Below, one piece after another: positions 45,113 to 55,314 of a stretch of DNA of 64,000 nucleotides (within the stretch, counting starts at the first letter, position 1; every line of letters begins with the position of its first letter). The notes below the pieces were generated by a model, which saw only the letters and a list, made by a program, of their open reading frames with translations, searched no databases and had not been told where the DNA came from. The translations under genes and the position numbers were made by a program. This DNA comes from Paenibacillus tuaregi. GTDB taxonomy: Bacteria > Bacillota > Bacilli > Paenibacillales > Paenibacillaceae. The stretch lies in NCBI RefSeq assembly GCF_900086655.1, contig NZ_LT575476.1, forward strand, positions 3,670,393 through 3,734,392, given 5' to 3'.

Positions 45113-46705
45113 CTATTCATCAGCCAGCCAGGTCCGAAGTAGGTTGACGAACTCATCCGGCTTTTTCTTCGCCAACGTTTCCAGTTGTTTGCGAACATGA
45201 TTTTCGTTAGTAACAGATTCCAAATTAATGGACGGAAACTCTGTTGGCATGGCAAGAGGAACATCTTCTTCGATCTCTTCTTCCTGATTGGCCCGGCGGC
45301 GCCGATAAATTAAGTATCCGATTCCTGCTCCGGCGAGAAGAAGAGCTGCACCTATGCCCCATACGATCGGGCTTGACCAGCTTAAACCACTGGCTGTTGC
45401 GGCGTCTGTACCAAATGCTTGCGAGAAGACCGAAACTTTTTTTATCAAATCAGCGTCTGTATAAGTAATACCAGAATCAGCCAAATATGAGGCTACAATA
45501 TTCTTAAGTACATTTTGGATCGCATCCCGGGTAGTCGTATCCAAAGAATTTTTCCCGGCAGGTGGTTCAACCATCACATTAATGGTTAAATCTTTTACAG
45601 TATAGGGACTTTGCACAATTTCCTTGCTAATTCGGTTAACCTCATAGTTGATTGTTGATGTGCTTTCATCTGATGAGGTATTCGAGGAACTTGAAGTTCC
45701 AGGATAAGCCGGTACGTCTGTTTGACCCGTTCCTGCAACCCCTCCGTTGGGGCTGCCTTGACCTGTGTAACTCTTCTGGATCTTCTGAGCACTGATCTCG
45801 ATCCCTTTCATGTTCTCCGTATCTACCGGAGTCACCAGATTTTCTTTCTGGCTCACTTGGTCGAAATTCAGCTTGGAAGCCACTAGAACGTTTACTTTGT
45901 CAGGTCCTGTAAGCTTTAAAAGAAACTGTTGGACGCTTTGGCGCACATCGTTTTCAAATTTCTTCTGAAGCTGCATATTCTCCTGCACGGCTCCGGTCAG
46001 GCTGCCCGCCTTACCGCCTTTTCCTGTGGCAAGAAGCTCATTCTCGTCACTGCTGGTCACCGTGATATTATCAATCGGCAGATTAGGAACCGCGGTTTTA
46101 ATCAAGTTATAATAACCGTCTACCGCGCTCTGATCAGGGCGAAAACCTGGTTTGAAACTCAGCACTACAGATGCTGAAGCCTTCTCCTGCTCATCCGGGC
46201 TTGCAAACACGTTTTCGGCAGGAAGGTTGATTAACACCTTTGCCCCGCTTACTCCCTGCATGTTGGTGAGCAGCTGTTCGACTTCACCGTTTAAGGCAGT
46301 CTTATACTTTACATTAAACTCATTGTCCGTCATTCCAATCGGAGATGAGCTTGATCCGAACGTCCCGGCGAAGCCGATGGATCCGTTCTTCACAATTCCC
46401 TGTGAGCCGACATCCACTTTGGCACGGGCAGCCTGTGTGCTTGGCACTGAGATACTCTTGCCATCCGCGCTCAGCTGGTACGGAATTTTACTTGTCTCTA
46501 GGTAATTAATAATCCCTGCTGCATCCGTTGAATCCAGATTAGTAAATGCTACCTCATATTGAGTCTTCGAGAACTGCATCGTGAGTAGAATGATGGCTAG
46601 CAGAATGATGGAAACGGTAGATATTAATAGGATTTTTTGTTTTTTGGTAAAATGGTTCCAGTACTGGCTTATTTTATCTCTGTACTGGGCAATTCTCTCA
46701 TTCAC
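45113..46705 (-). CDS. fliF: Flagellar MS-ring protein FliF
   Basis: Membrane ring on which the basal body is built. 530 residues: transmembrane helices at about 24-45 and 443-465, YscJ-like ring-building motif (YEVAFTNLDSTDAAGIINYL...), and a C-terminal cytoplasmic tail binding FliG (NHVRKQLETLAKKKPDEFVN). GTG start at 46705 with GAGGTGA upstream. Confidence 0.96.
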   Translation of the reverse strand: MNERIAQYRDKISQYWNHFTKKQKILLISTVSIILLAIILLTMQFSKTQYEVAFTNLDSTDAAGIINYLETSKIPYQLSADGKSISVPSTQAARAKVDVGSQGIVKNGSIGFAGTFGSSSSPIGMTDNEFNVKYKTALNGEVEQLLTNMQGVSGAKVLINLPAENVFASPDEQEKASASVVLSFKPGFRPDQSAVDGYYNLIKTAVPNLPIDNITVTSSDENELLATGKGGKAGSLTGAVQENMQLQKKFENDVRQSVQQFLLKLTGPDKVNVLVASKLNFDQVSQKENLVTPVDTENMKGIEISAQKIQKSYTGQGSPNGGVAGTGQTDVPAYPGTSSSSNTSSDESTSTINYEVNRISKEIVQSPYTVKDLTINVMVEPPAGKNSLDTTTRDAIQNVLKNIVASYLADSGITYTDADLIKKVSVFSQAFGTDAATASGLSWSSPIVWGIGAALLLAGAGIGYLIYRRRRANQEEEIEEDVPLAMPTEFPSINLESVTNENHVRKQLETLAKKKPDEFVNLLRTWLADE

Positions 46706-46740
46706 ATCGTCACCTCATCCGAAACTTTTGCTAAATTGAA

Positions 46741-47049
46741 TTACATTTGCGTTCGCATAATCTCCTGGTAAGCTTCAATCACCTTGTTACGGACCTGCGA
46801 AGTAAGCTGTAAACTCAATAGAGCTTGTTCAGAGGCGATCATGACCTGATCTACGTCGACTTGGCCTGTAAGATACTTATCTCCCATCTTCTGGGCGTTT
46901 TGTTCTTGATTGGCGACACCGTCTATGGCGTCTTTGAGGAAGGATCCAAAGTCCTTGACCGTCTCTGATGGAGTAGCCGGTGTGGACTTTGCTTGGGGTT
47001 GGACTAGTTCCAGAGGCTTAATTGCACTTGCTACAGTATTCTGAATCAT
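46741..47049 (-). CDS. fliE: Hook-basal body protein FliE
   Basis: Joins the MS ring to the rod. 102 residues with the conserved FGSFLKDAIDGVANQEQNAQ and C-terminal LLSLQLTSQVRNKVIEAYQE IMRTQM. AGGAGAG precedes the ATG. Third gene of the flgBC-fliEF series. Confidence 0.95.
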   Translation of the reverse strand: MIQNTVASAIKPLELVQPQAKSTPATPSETVKDFGSFLKDAIDGVANQEQNAQKMGDKYLTGQVDVDQVMIASEQALLSLQLTSQVRNKVIEAYQEIMRTQM

Positions 47050-47079
47050 GTGACACTCTCCTAACCTGTTCTATTTTGT

Positions 47080-47532
47080 CTATTTCCCAATCTGCAGTGC
47101 TTTCGTTTCCATGGATTTAGAAGCATTTAGCGCGGTCACGTTAGCTTCATAAGAACGGGTTGCCGAGATCATGTCTACCATTTCTTTAAGTACGTCCACA
47201 TTTGGCATATATACATAACCATCTTTATCCGCATCTGGACTCGAAGGATTATATACTGGCTTAAATGCTGTCTGGTCTTCCTGAATGGCGGTTACCTTTA
47301 CACCTTGACCTACCTTGCTTTGTCCGTTCATAGCTGTATTCAACGTCTGCCCGAACTCGGTTTCGTTGGGACTCATCACTACCATCTTCCGGCGGTATGG
47401 GACTGCTTGACCATTTACCACCTGAGCCCGGGTGGTCTCCGCATTGGCAATATTCGAGGAAATTACATCCATCCGGAGCCTTTGGGCAGTTAGTGCTGAA
47501 GAACTAATTCCAAAGCTGTTGTTAAGTTTCAA
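47080..47532 (-). CDS. flgC: Proximal rod protein FlgC
   Basis: Rod subunit. 150 residues beginning MKLNNSFGISSSALTAQRLR, with MDVISSNIANAETTRAQ and C-terminal DMISATRSYEANVTALNASK. The start is a TTG at 47532, two bp after the flgB stop, with GGGAG upstream. Confidence 0.95.
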   Translation of the reverse strand: MKLNNSFGISSSALTAQRLRMDVISSNIANAETTRAQVVNGQAVPYRRKMVVMSPNETEFGQTLNTAMNGQSKVGQGVKVTAIQEDQTAFKPVYNPSSPDADKDGYVYMPNVDVLKEMVDMISATRSYEANVTALNASKSMETKALQIGK

Positions 47533-47534
47533 AT

Positions 47535-47945
47535 TTAAGCTCTCCCTTCCACGGCAGTTCGCATCATTTTGATTCTGCTGTTAAGCTGCTCAATGTATGC
47601 ATTATATCTAAGCTGGTTCTCAGCGAGTGAGGACATCTCGGAGTCAATATCCACATTGTTCAGGTTGTTGTTCATAGAAGTCGATTGGTCTGTGGTGACT
47701 AGTGCATCAGGCACATTATTTACAGGACCGATTGCAAAATGCTTCGGATCTGTCTGTCTCCCCCGAAGAACCATTGTACCGTCTTCCATCTGACTTTGCA
47801 GCAAGCTCTCGAAAGAAACTTCAGATCTTTTGAAGTAGGGTGTATCCACATTGGCAATGTTGTTGGCAACAACACTTTGTCTAGTATTAGCTGCCTTCAG
47901 AGCCCCCTCCAATCGTTCGAATCCTGCACCATTTAATAACTGCAC
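47535..47945 (-). CDS. flgB: Proximal rod protein FlgB
   Basis: First rod subunit and first gene of the fla/che cluster. From GTG 47945 (GGGGGG seven nt upstream) it has 136 residues and contains LEGALKAANTRQSVVANNIA and NVDTPYFKRSEVSFE, matching the family. The frame is open 11 codons further to an ATG at 47978, but that one has no SD. Confidence 0.93.
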   Translation of the reverse strand: MQLLNGAGFERLEGALKAANTRQSVVANNIANVDTPYFKRSEVSFESLLQSQMEDGTMVLRGRQTDPKHFAIGPVNNVPDALVTTDQSTSMNNNLNNVDIDSEMSSLAENQLRYNAYIEQLNSRIKMMRTAVEGRA

Positions 47946-48072
47946 GTTAATGTCCCCCCAGATCGATGTAATCTTCATGTATATCTATTACCACATTCTA
48001 TTACCATATTCTACGTCATTTTTCCTTTTTTTTCGACAAAATCATCTGAATTACTGCTATTTCTATTGGCCT

Positions 48073-48100
48073 ATTATAACAAAACATCCAATAATGTCAT
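48073..48100 (-). promoter_or_regulatory. Sigma-A type promoter upstream of flgB
   Basis: On the minus strand -35 ATGACA (48100-48095), a 16-bp spacer and a perfect -10 TATAAT (48078-48073). Initiation near 48066 would give a leader of about 120 nt before the flgB GTG. No SigD-type TAAA-N15-GCCGATAT pair was seen nearby. Confidence 0.7.
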
Positions 48101-48261
48101 ATATCCTAAGTTTCGTAGAGAATGGCCTAGAATACAATGAGAAAAAAGCCCTATTTTTTTAAAAAATTTGGTAATTTAATATAATAATAGCTATAATTTA
48201 TCGGAATTCTATCTTTATCGCTAATTTTTGACATATCTAGTCCTTCATTTTTCGGCAAAAT

Positions 48262-48303
48262 AAAAACCGACCCTTTAGTCCTGAGTGCAGGACCTTGGTC
48301 GGT
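48262..48303 (-). terminator. Intrinsic terminator of trmFO-hslVU
   Basis: ACCGACC (48266-48272) pairs with GGTCGGT (48297-48303), with inner GTCCTG/CAGGAC. On the minus strand it is followed by TTTTT and ATTTT. It lies 20 bp after the hslU stop. Confidence 0.85.
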
Positions 48304-48323
48304 AACTTGCTTGTAAAAAAGAA

Positions 48324-49733
48324 CTATAGTATATATTGACTCAAATCTCGGTCTTTGGCAATATCCCCTAGCTTTTCATTTACGTATTGCGGGGTAATTA
48401 CCATTTTATCCAGGGTAAGTTCCGGAGCTTCAAAGCTCAGGTCCTCAAGCAGCTTCTCCAGGATCGTATGCAGTCTTCTCGCGCCGATATTCTCGGTGCT
48501 CGCATTCACTGAAGCCGCAATGCTGGCGATTTCCCGGATCGCTTCGCTGGAGAACTCAATCTCGATGTCCTCGGTCCGAAGCAGATCAATATACTGTTTG
48601 GTAAGCGCATTCTGCGGCTCGGTCAGTATAGATACAAAGTCCTCCAGGGACAAGCTGCTGAGCTCTACCCGGATTGGAAAACGCCCCTGAAGCTCGGGAA
48701 TCAGATCCGAAGGCTTGGAGACATGAAAGGCACCGGCAGCGATAAACAGCACGTAATCCGTCTTGACGGGGCCATATTTGGTCATAATCGTGGAACCTTC
48801 CACGATTGGCAGAATATCACGCTGTACCCCTTCACGGGATACGTCTGGCCCCGAGCCCTGCCCACGGCTGGCCACCTTGTCGATTTCATCTATGAAGATA
48901 ATGCCTGACTGTTCCGCACGGCTGATGGATTCCTGAACCACATCATCATGATCGATGAGCTTGTTAGCTTCCTCCTGCGTGAGGACTTTACGAGCTTCCT
49001 TAACGGTCAGCTTGCGGCGCTTGGTCCGTTTTGGCATGAGGGAGCCAAACATCTCCTGCATGTTCATTCCCATCTGGTCGTTGCCTTGGCCAGCGAACAT
49101 ATCCAGCATGTTAGGCGCATTGTCCTCCACATCGATCTCAACGGTATCATTCTCAAGCTGACCGGCCAGCAATTTGAATCTCACCTGTCTTCGCTTCTCG
49201 GCTACACCGCTCTCCACCTCAGAATCATCCTGGCTGCTTTGCGCCTGCGTCCCCCCCTGCTGATTTCCGAACAGCATCTCAAACGGATTGCGCTGGTTTT
49301 TGTTCTTGCTCGGAGACGGCACCAGAATTTGGACCAGCCGCTCGTTGGCAAGCTCCTCAGCTTTGTCTTTGACTTTCTCTGTACGCTCCTGCTTGACCAT
49401 GCGGATGGACGTCTCAATCAAATCACGCACCATAGACTCCACATCACGGCCCACATAACCAACCTCGGTGAATTTTGTGGCTTCCACTTTGACAAAAGGC
49501 GCATTAACCAGCTTCGCCAGCCGGCGTGCAATCTCTGTCTTCCCCACCCCAGTCGGCCCGATCATGAGAATATTTTTGGGTACGATCTCGTCCCTGACAT
49601 CTTCACCCAGCAGACTCCGGCGGTACCGATTGCGCAGAGCGACCGCCACCGATTTTTTGGCCTGCTTTTGGCCGACGATATACTTATCCAATTCAGCTAC
49701 AATCTGTCTTGGGGTTAAAGCCTGATTTGTCAT
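48324..49733 (-). CDS. hslU: ATP-dependent protease ATPase subunit HslU (ClpY)
   Basis: AAA+ unfoldase partner of HslV. Walker [18 protein letters not shown] near residue 57, an I-domain insertion (about 110-245), Walker [10 protein letters not shown], sensor region [11 protein letters not shown], and the C-terminal [17 protein letters not shown] that inserts into HslV. 469 residues. Follows hslV by 27 bp. Confidence 0.96.
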   Translation of the reverse strand: MTNQALTPRQIVAELDKYIVGQKQAKKSVAVALRNRYRRSLLGEDVRDEIVPKNILMIGPTGVGKTEIARRLAKLVNAPFVKVEATKFTEVGYVGRDVESMVRDLIETSIRMVKQERTEKVKDKAEELANERLVQILVPSPSKNKNQRNPFEMLFGNQQGGTQAQSSQDDSEVESGVAEKRRQVRFKLLAGQLENDTVEIDVEDNAPNMLDMFAGQGNDQMGMNMQEMFGSLMPKRTKRRKLTVKEARKVLTQEEANKLIDHDDVVQESISRAEQSGIIFIDEIDKVASRGQGSGPDVSREGVQRDILPIVEGSTIMTKYGPVKTDYVLFIAAGAFHVSKPSDLIPELQGRFPIRVELSSLSLEDFVSILTEPQNALTKQYIDLLRTEDIEIEFSSEAIREIASIAASVNASTENIGARRLHTILEKLLEDLSFEAPELTLDKMVITPQYVNEKLGDIAKDRDLSQYIL

Positions 49734-49760
49734 CGATTTCCCTCCCGGCTCTTCAAGTTC

Positions 49761-50303
49761 TTATAGTTCTTCGACGATGATGTTACCATTGGTGTACACA
49801 CATATTTCCGAAGCCACCTTGAGCGACTCTCTAGCCATCTCCGAAGCGCTCAGACTCGCAGCGTGACGCTTAAGGGCCCGCGCCGCGGACAAGGCAAAGT
49901 TCCCCCCTGAACCGATTGCAAGCACGTCATCATCCGGTTCAATAATCTCTCCACCTCCGGATATGAGAAGCATACCGGTTTTGTCCATCACAATCATTAA
50001 CGCCTCCAGCTTGCGCAGAACTCTATCCTGACGCCAGTCCTTGGCCAGCTCGACAGCAGCCCGCTGCAGGTTGCCGTGATGCTCCTCCAATTTTCCCTCA
50101 AACTTCTCGAATAGCGTAATGGCATCCGCCACGGAACCGGCAAATCCGGCCAATACCTGCCCCCGGTATAACCTTCTTACCTTCTTGGCCGTCTGTTTCA
50201 TAATGACACTTTCACCAAAAGTAACCTGGCCATCTCCGGCTATCGCCCCTTGACCGTTATGGCGAACGGCACAAATCGTAGTTGCATGAAAAGACATTTC
50301 CAT
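49761..50303 (-). CDS. hslV: ATP-dependent protease peptidase subunit HslV (ClpQ)
   Basis: Threonine- or serine-type N-terminal nucleophile peptidase. 180 residues from ATG 50303 (GAGGTGA 5 nt upstream), with [20 protein letters not shown] and [20 protein letters not shown]. The ATG at 50297 would instead give MSFHATT, leaving Ser as first residue after Met removal, as reported for B. subtilis ClpQ; the proteobacterial form starts TTI. Which N-terminus is mature cannot be decided here. Confidence 0.94.
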   Translation of the reverse strand: MEMSFHATTICAVRHNGQGAIAGDGQVTFGESVIMKQTAKKVRRLYRGQVLAGFAGSVADAITLFEKFEGKLEEHHGNLQRAAVELAKDWRQDRVLRKLEALMIVMDKTGMLLISGGGEIIEPDDDVLAIGSGGNFALSAARALKRHAASLSASEMARESLKVASEICVYTNGNIIVEEL

Positions 50304-50401
50304 GGTTATCACCTCATCTTACTTTATGAGTACATGTATACTTTCAACACCGCAAAACAGATACACCGTCCTAATGAATTAGGACGGCAACCGGATAGTA
50401 T

Positions 50402-51721
50402 TTATATGGATTGGCTAGTTATAAACTGCTCAAGGCTGTTCAGGGCCCGGCGGGCAAGCGCCTCATTCTTCTCGCTCTTCTTCCGGTATCTCCCCTCAAG
50501 CTTAGGGAATAGACCAAAATTGGCATTCATCGGCTGAAAATGTTTAAAGTCAGCGGTGGTGATATACCTCGCCATGCTGCCAAGGGTTGTATCCTCAGGG
50601 AATACAATCCCCTCCTGGTCACGTGCCGCTCTGGCCGCGTTGATGCCGGCAACAAGCCCGGAAGCCGCAGACTCCACATAACCCTCCACCCCAGTCATCT
50701 GACCGGCAAAAAACAGCGTAGGCCGCTTCATGGACTGATAGGTCGGCTCCAGCAAAGTAGGGGAATTTATAAATGTGTTGCGGTGCATTACACCATAGCG
50801 GACAAACTCTGCATTTTCCAGTCCAGGAATCATCGAGAATACCCGCTTCTGCTCGCCCCATTTCAGATGGGTCTGGAAGCCGACCAGATTGTACAGGGTT
50901 CCGGCGGCATTATCCTGACGGAGCTGCACAACCGCATGCGGAAGCGTCCCGGTATGCGGGTTAACCAGACCAACCGGCTTCATTGGACCGAACAAGGCCG
51001 TTTGCTTGCCGCGTCTCATCATGATCTCAATCGGCATGCAGCCCTCAAAGTAGATTTCCTTCTCGAATTCCTTGACTTGAGCCACTTCTGCCGAGATCAG
51101 GGCCTCATAAAAGGCATCGAACTCCTGCTCATTCATCGGACAGTTAAGATATGCCGCTTCCCCTTTATCATATCGGGAGGCCAGGTATACCTTATCCATA
51201 TCAATGGAATCTTTCTCTACGATAGGAGCCGCAGCGTCATAGAAATAGAAATACTCCTCACCAGTCAACGCTTTGATCTGCTCGGATAAGGCAGGTGAGG
51301 TCAGCGGTCCTGTCGCGATCACCACAATCCCTTCAGAAGGAATTTCCTTGAGCTCCTCGTTCACGACTGTAACCAGCGGGTGCTCATGCAAAGTTCTTGT
51401 AATATCGCCGGAGAACCCATCCCGGTCTACCGCAAGCGCGCCGCCCGCGGGAACCGCATTCTTGTCGGCTGAGCTCAGCACCAGGGAATTCAGACGGCGC
51501 ATCTCCTCCTTCAGAACACCCACAGCGTTGGTCAAGCCATTAGCCCGAAGTGAATTACTGCACACCAATTCAGCAAACTTGTCTGTATGGTGGGCCGGTG
51601 TCTTCACAACCGGGCGCATTTCATATAGAGTCACAGGGACACCGCGGCTGGCGATCTGCCAGGCTGCTTCGCTGCCTGCAAGACCGGCTCCAATCACGGT
51701 AACCCTTGTCTGATCTGTCAA
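50402..51721 (-). CDS. trmFO: Folate-dependent tRNA m5U54 methyltransferase TrmFO
   Basis: FAD enzyme that makes ribothymidine at tRNA position 54 using methylene-tetrahydrofolate. [16 protein letters not shown] is the FAD loop; [20 protein letters not shown] and [20 protein letters not shown] are conserved. About 439 residues. AGGAGG suits TTG 51721 (8 nt) better than ATG 51727 (2 nt). Directly upstream of hslV; codV/xerC, which separates them in B. subtilis, is absent. Confidence 0.95.
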   Translation of the reverse strand: MTDQTRVTVIGAGLAGSEAAWQIASRGVPVTLYEMRPVVKTPAHHTDKFAELVCSNSLRANGLTNAVGVLKEEMRRLNSLVLSSADKNAVPAGGALAVDRDGFSGDITRTLHEHPLVTVVNEELKEIPSEGIVVIATGPLTSPALSEQIKALTGEEYFYFYDAAAPIVEKDSIDMDKVYLASRYDKGEAAYLNCPMNEQEFDAFYEALISAEVAQVKEFEKEIYFEGCMPIEIMMRRGKQTALFGPMKPVGLVNPHTGTLPHAVVQLRQDNAAGTLYNLVGFQTHLKWGEQKRVFSMIPGLENAEFVRYGVMHRNTFINSPTLLEPTYQSMKRPTLFFAGQMTGVEGYVESAASGLVAGINAARAARDQEGIVFPEDTTLGSMARYITTADFKHFQPMNANFGLFPKLEGRYRKKSEKNEALARRALNSLEQFITSQSI

Positions 51722-51773
51722 ATTCATAACCTCCTAGATAATTCCCAAGCCACCCACTAAGAGAAGTGTATGG

Positions 51774-53873
51774 TTACTCGGATGCTTCGTCTTCGTTGTC
51801 TTCCACAGCTTCAACATAGTCGCAACCCGTGCATTGAAGCTTGGTCCCCTGCTTGTTACGCTTCTCCACCAGCATGGAGCCGCATTTTGGACATGGCTTT
51901 GGTGACGGCTTATCCCAGGAGACGAAATCGCATTCCGGATAACGGTCACAGCCGTAGAACACACGCCCTTTCTTGCTTCGGCGTTCCACAACATGACCTT
52001 CCTTACATTTAGGACAGGTTACCCCGATGTCCTTAACGATCGGTTTGGTATTCCGGCAATCCGGGAAGCCCGAGCAGGCCAGGAACTTGCCAAATCTGCC
52101 AAGCTTGTAGACGAGCGGCTTCCCACACTTCTCACAGATCTCATCGGATACCTCATCCTCAATTTCGATCTCCTTCATCTCTTCCTCAGCGACCTCGAGT
52201 CTCTTCTCAAAAGACTCATAGAATTCACTGAGGACTCTGACCCAATCTTCCTCGCCCTCTTCCACATGGTCGAGATCCCCCTCCATATGAGCGGTGAACT
52301 CCACATCAAGGATTTCAGGGAAGAACTGCTCCATCTGCTCAATAACGAGCTCACCGAGTTCGGTTGGCATGAACTTCTTGTCCTCAATGGCCACATAACC
52401 GCGCTTCTGGATCGTCTCAAGTGTTGGAGCGTAGGTACTTGGACGTCCAATGCCAAGCTCCTCCAGCGTCTTCACCAAGCGTGCTTCCGTATATCTTGGA
52501 GGCGGCTGGGTGAAATGCTGCTTAGGTTCAATCTTCTCAGTCTTAAGATCATCTCCAGACTTTAGTGGTGGAAGGAACTTATCGTCATCTGTCGTTCCGT
52601 CGTCATTGCCTTCCACATATACCTTCATAAACCCGGGGAATCTCACCTTAGACCCGACAGCCCGGAAGGTTGCCTCCCCTGCGGCAATATCTACGGAAAG
52701 CGTATCCAGAACAGCCGAAGCCATCTGGCTGGCCATGAAACGTTCCCATACCAGCTTGTATAATCTATATTGATCTCTGCTCAAAAAAGATTTAATAGAC
52801 TCTGGATCCCGAAGTGCGGATGTCGGCCGGATCGCTTCATGCGCTTCTTGCGCATTCGCCGCCTTCTTAGAATACTGGCGGGGTGATTCAGGAACGAATT
52901 GTTCGCCAAACTTACCTACAATATATTCCTTGGCCTCTTCCTGGGCGGAAACCGCTATACGTGTCGAGTCAGTACGCATATAGGTGATTAAACCAACGGT
53001 TCCTTCCTTGCCAAGCTCAACCCCCTCATACAGCTGCTGGGCAACCGACATGGTCTTGGAAGCGCGGAAGTTAAGCTTTCTCGCAGCCTCCTGCTGCATG
53101 GAGCTGGTGGTGAAGGGTGCCGAAGGATGGCGCAGACGCTCCTTCTCCTTAACTTCGCTAACCTTAAAAGAAGCTCCTTTAATGCTTTGAAGCACTTCAT
53201 TGACCTGATCCTCATTAGACAGGTCCATCTTCTCTCCCTTGAAGCGGTGAAATTTCGCTTCAAAGGTGGTGCCGTCTATTTGCAGCAGAGCGGTTATGCT
53301 CCAGTATTCTTCCGGAACGAACTCGGAGATTTCATTCTCCCGGTCCAGAATAATCTTGACCGCAACCGATTGAACACGCCCGGCAGACAAGCCCTTCTTT
53401 ACCTTTTTCCAAAGCAAGGGGCTGATCTTATATCCCACAAGACGGTCGAGAATACGCCGTGCCTGCTGGGCATTGACCAGATCCATATTAATCTTGCGCG
53501 GTGTCTTAAAGGCATCCTTGACCGCCTGTTTAGTAATCTCATTAAAGACGACCCTGCAGCTCTTGGATGCATCCACATCGAGCACATGCGCCAAATGCCA
53601 GGCAATCGCCTCTCCTTCGCGGTCGGGGTCAGCCGCCAGATAGATATTTTTAACTTTTTTGCTGGCATCCTTCAGTTCCTTCAATATAGAACCTTTGCCG
53701 CGGATCGTAATATATTTCGGGTTAAAATCATTCTCAACCTCTACACCGATTTGGCTCTTAGGCAAGTCCCGAACATGACCCATTGACGCTTTCACGATAT
53801 ATTTACTGCCTAAATACTTGCCGATCGTCTTCGCTTTCGCGGGCGACTCGACAATAACAAGTGAATCCGCCAT
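51774..53873 (-). CDS. topA: DNA topoisomerase I
   Basis: Relaxes negative supercoils. 699 residues: Toprim domain (about 4-120, [35 protein letters not shown]), gate domains with the active Tyr 298 ([13 protein letters not shown]), and three C-terminal zinc-ribbon modules, each with four Cys (starting [22 protein letters not shown] and [11 protein letters not shown]). Preceded by GAGGAGG before the ATG. Confidence 0.97.
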   Translation of the reverse strand: MADSLVIVESPAKAKTIGKYLGSKYIVKASMGHVRDLPKSQIGVEVENDFNPKYITIRGKGSILKELKDASKKVKNIYLAADPDREGEAIAWHLAHVLDVDASKSCRVVFNEITKQAVKDAFKTPRKINMDLVNAQQARRILDRLVGYKISPLLWKKVKKGLSAGRVQSVAVKIILDRENEISEFVPEEYWSITALLQIDGTTFEAKFHRFKGEKMDLSNEDQVNEVLQSIKGASFKVSEVKEKERLRHPSAPFTTSSMQQEAARKLNFRASKTMSVAQQLYEGVELGKEGTVGLITYMRTDSTRIAVSAQEEAKEYIVGKFGEQFVPESPRQYSKKAANAQEAHEAIRPTSALRDPESIKSFLSRDQYRLYKLVWERFMASQMASAVLDTLSVDIAAGEATFRAVGSKVRFPGFMKVYVEGNDDGTTDDDKFLPPLKSGDDLKTEKIEPKQHFTQPPPRYTEARLVKTLEELGIGRPSTYAPTLETIQKRGYVAIEDKKFMPTELGELVIEQMEQFFPEILDVEFTAHMEGDLDHVEEGEEDWVRVLSEFYESFEKRLEVAEEEMKEIEIEDEVSDEICEKCGKPLVYKLGRFGKFLACSGFPDCRNTKPIVKDIGVTCPKCKEGHVVERRSKKGRVFYGCDRYPECDFVSWDKPSPKPCPKCGSMLVEKRNKQGTKLQCTGCDYVEAVEDNEDEASE

Positions 53874-53947
53874 AGGTTCATCCTCCTCTCAAAACAATAA
53901 ACAACCACTTAAATCCATTCCATAGGGTACAAGCTCCGTAACATTAC

Positions 53948-53996
53948 TAAATAAGAGTTAGAGGCTCAGCAGAGCCATGTGGGTGCATCTTATTTA
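53948..53996 (-). repeat. Nested inverted repeat between dprA and topA
   Basis: 9-bp outer arms TAAATAAGA (53948-53956) and TCTTATTTA (53988-53996) enclose a GGCTC/GAGCC hairpin (53963-53976). No T-run follows on the minus strand apart from CTTATTT in the outer arm itself. It may be a terminator for dprA or a topA leader structure. Confidence 0.55.
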
Positions 53997-54045
53997 AGTT
54001 CACACCATATATAGTTAAATTACGTAATCCTCACCTGTGTCTAAA

Positions 54046-55140
54046 CTATATTAATTTGTAAATTGAACCAGGTAATTGCACAACCTGTTTTTTTATGATT
54101 AAAGATAACAGAACTGAGTGCAAAAGTCCAAAGTCCCAGCCTGTCGCCAACAGAAGGGCGTCGAAGCTTGCGCTCCCCTGCTCCAACATATGGTATATGC
54201 GCTGCTCCGGTTCTGTCAACTTGTTTCCTTCGTTCATACTAGCTAAGCCCGTCACATTCAACTGGTCCACTCTGCCGTATTCCTCCAGAATATCCTGAGC
54301 AGAAGTAACCATTTTGGCCCCCTGCTTAATCAGATTCAAGGTTCCGCAGCTCTTCGGCGAGGTGATTTGCCCCGGAACAGCAAAAACATCCCGGTTCGCT
54401 TCCATTGCCGCATCAGCAGTGATCAGCGATCCACTCCGGACATCGGCTTCAACGACCAAGGTCCCGCGGGTAAGTCCCGCAATAATGCGGTTCCGCTGGG
54501 GAAATAATCCCGGATGAGGAGGCGTTCCAATAGGATATTCTGACACAATCAGCCCCTTCTCCGCAACTCTCCGGTATAACCCGCTATGCTCGGGAGGGTA
54601 AGCCTTGTCAATCGCAGTCCCCAGCACAGCAATTGTCGGACCTCCGCAGCGGAGTGCCGAGTCATGGCATACCCCGTCGATTCCTCTTGCCAGTCCGCTG
54701 ACAACCGTCACCCCACTATGACATAAATCGGCAGCCAGCTGCTCCGCCACCTTGCGGCCATAAGCAGTCGGCACCCGGGTTCCGACCATGGCTATGGAGA
54801 AGGAGGACAGCAGTTCTCTGCGCCCAAGCAAGTACATAACCCAAGGAGGTCTGCTGCTTTCCTTCATTAACATAGGATAATCTTCATCCAAACAGGTGAT
54901 CCAGTCTATTCCTTTATTACGCAGCTGCTGCTCTCTTTGTTCCATCCATTCGTTAGTGAAATTTTCTGTCATCCGCTTCGCCTGTACTTCCGTCAGTCCT
55001 GAGTGAACCCAATCCCGGGCCGAAAATTCTGCCGCATGCTCCCAATCCTGGTTCCCCAATAATATTTTCTCAATACTTCTCCATCCGAGCCCTGCGCTCT
55101 CATGCAGTCCAAGCAGTATCCTTCTTCTATTTAGTTTCAT
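54046..55140 (-). CDS. dprA: DNA processing protein DprA
   Basis: Loads RecA on incoming single-stranded DNA in transformation. 364 residues from ATG 55140 (AAGGAG 7 nt upstream): SAM-like N-terminal domain, Rossmann-like core with VSGLARGIDGVCHDSALRCG and FPQRNRIIAGLTRGTLVVEA, and a C-terminal winged-helix-like domain (about 295-364). With comM nearby it points to possible competence functions. Confidence 0.95.
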   Translation of the reverse strand: MKLNRRRILLGLHESAGLGWRSIEKILLGNQDWEHAAEFSARDWVHSGLTEVQAKRMTENFTNEWMEQREQQLRNKGIDWITCLDEDYPMLMKESSRPPWVMYLLGRRELLSSFSIAMVGTRVPTAYGRKVAEQLAADLCHSGVTVVSGLARGIDGVCHDSALRCGGPTIAVLGTAIDKAYPPEHSGLYRRVAEKGLIVSEYPIGTPPHPGLFPQRNRIIAGLTRGTLVVEADVRSGSLITADAAMEANRDVFAVPGQITSPKSCGTLNLIKQGAKMVTSAQDILEEYGRVDQLNVTGLASMNEGNKLTEPEQRIYHMLEQGSASFDALLLATGWDFGLLHSVLLSLIIKKQVVQLPGSIYKLI

Positions 55141-55196
55141 CCTAAGCTCCTTCCTTCTATTAAACACAGCAGTCAGCCCAATAATTCGTATTTATG

Positions 55197-55239
55197 TAAA
55201 AAAGCAACCTCTCTCTCCAGAAGGAGAAAAAGGTTGCTT
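55197..55239 (-). terminator. Intrinsic terminator of sucCD
   Basis: AAGCAACCT (55202-55210) pairs with AGGTTGCTT (55231-55239), with inner CTCC/GGAG; on the minus strand it is followed by a T-run (55202-55197 side). It lies about 75 bp after the sucD stop. Confidence 0.88.
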
Positions 55240-55314
55240 ACCTTAAAAGACCAAACTCTATGATTCGTGACCCGTTATACAGGGTATTCAACCATATCGC
55301 GTGGCAATCTTATC

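Larger units (their letters stand above)
47946..48323. other. AT-rich interval between hslU and flgB
   Basis: About 378 bp, strongly AT-rich, without a credible gene. It holds the hslU terminator (48262-48303) and the flgB promoter (48073-48100). B. subtilis has codY in this interval; no codY-like frame is present here. Confidence 0.8.

Noticed and set aside
47946..48072. SigD-type promoter (TAAA-N15-GCCGATAT) upstream of flgB
   Set aside because: CCGATAA occurs near 48200 but no TAAA at the required spacing was found.
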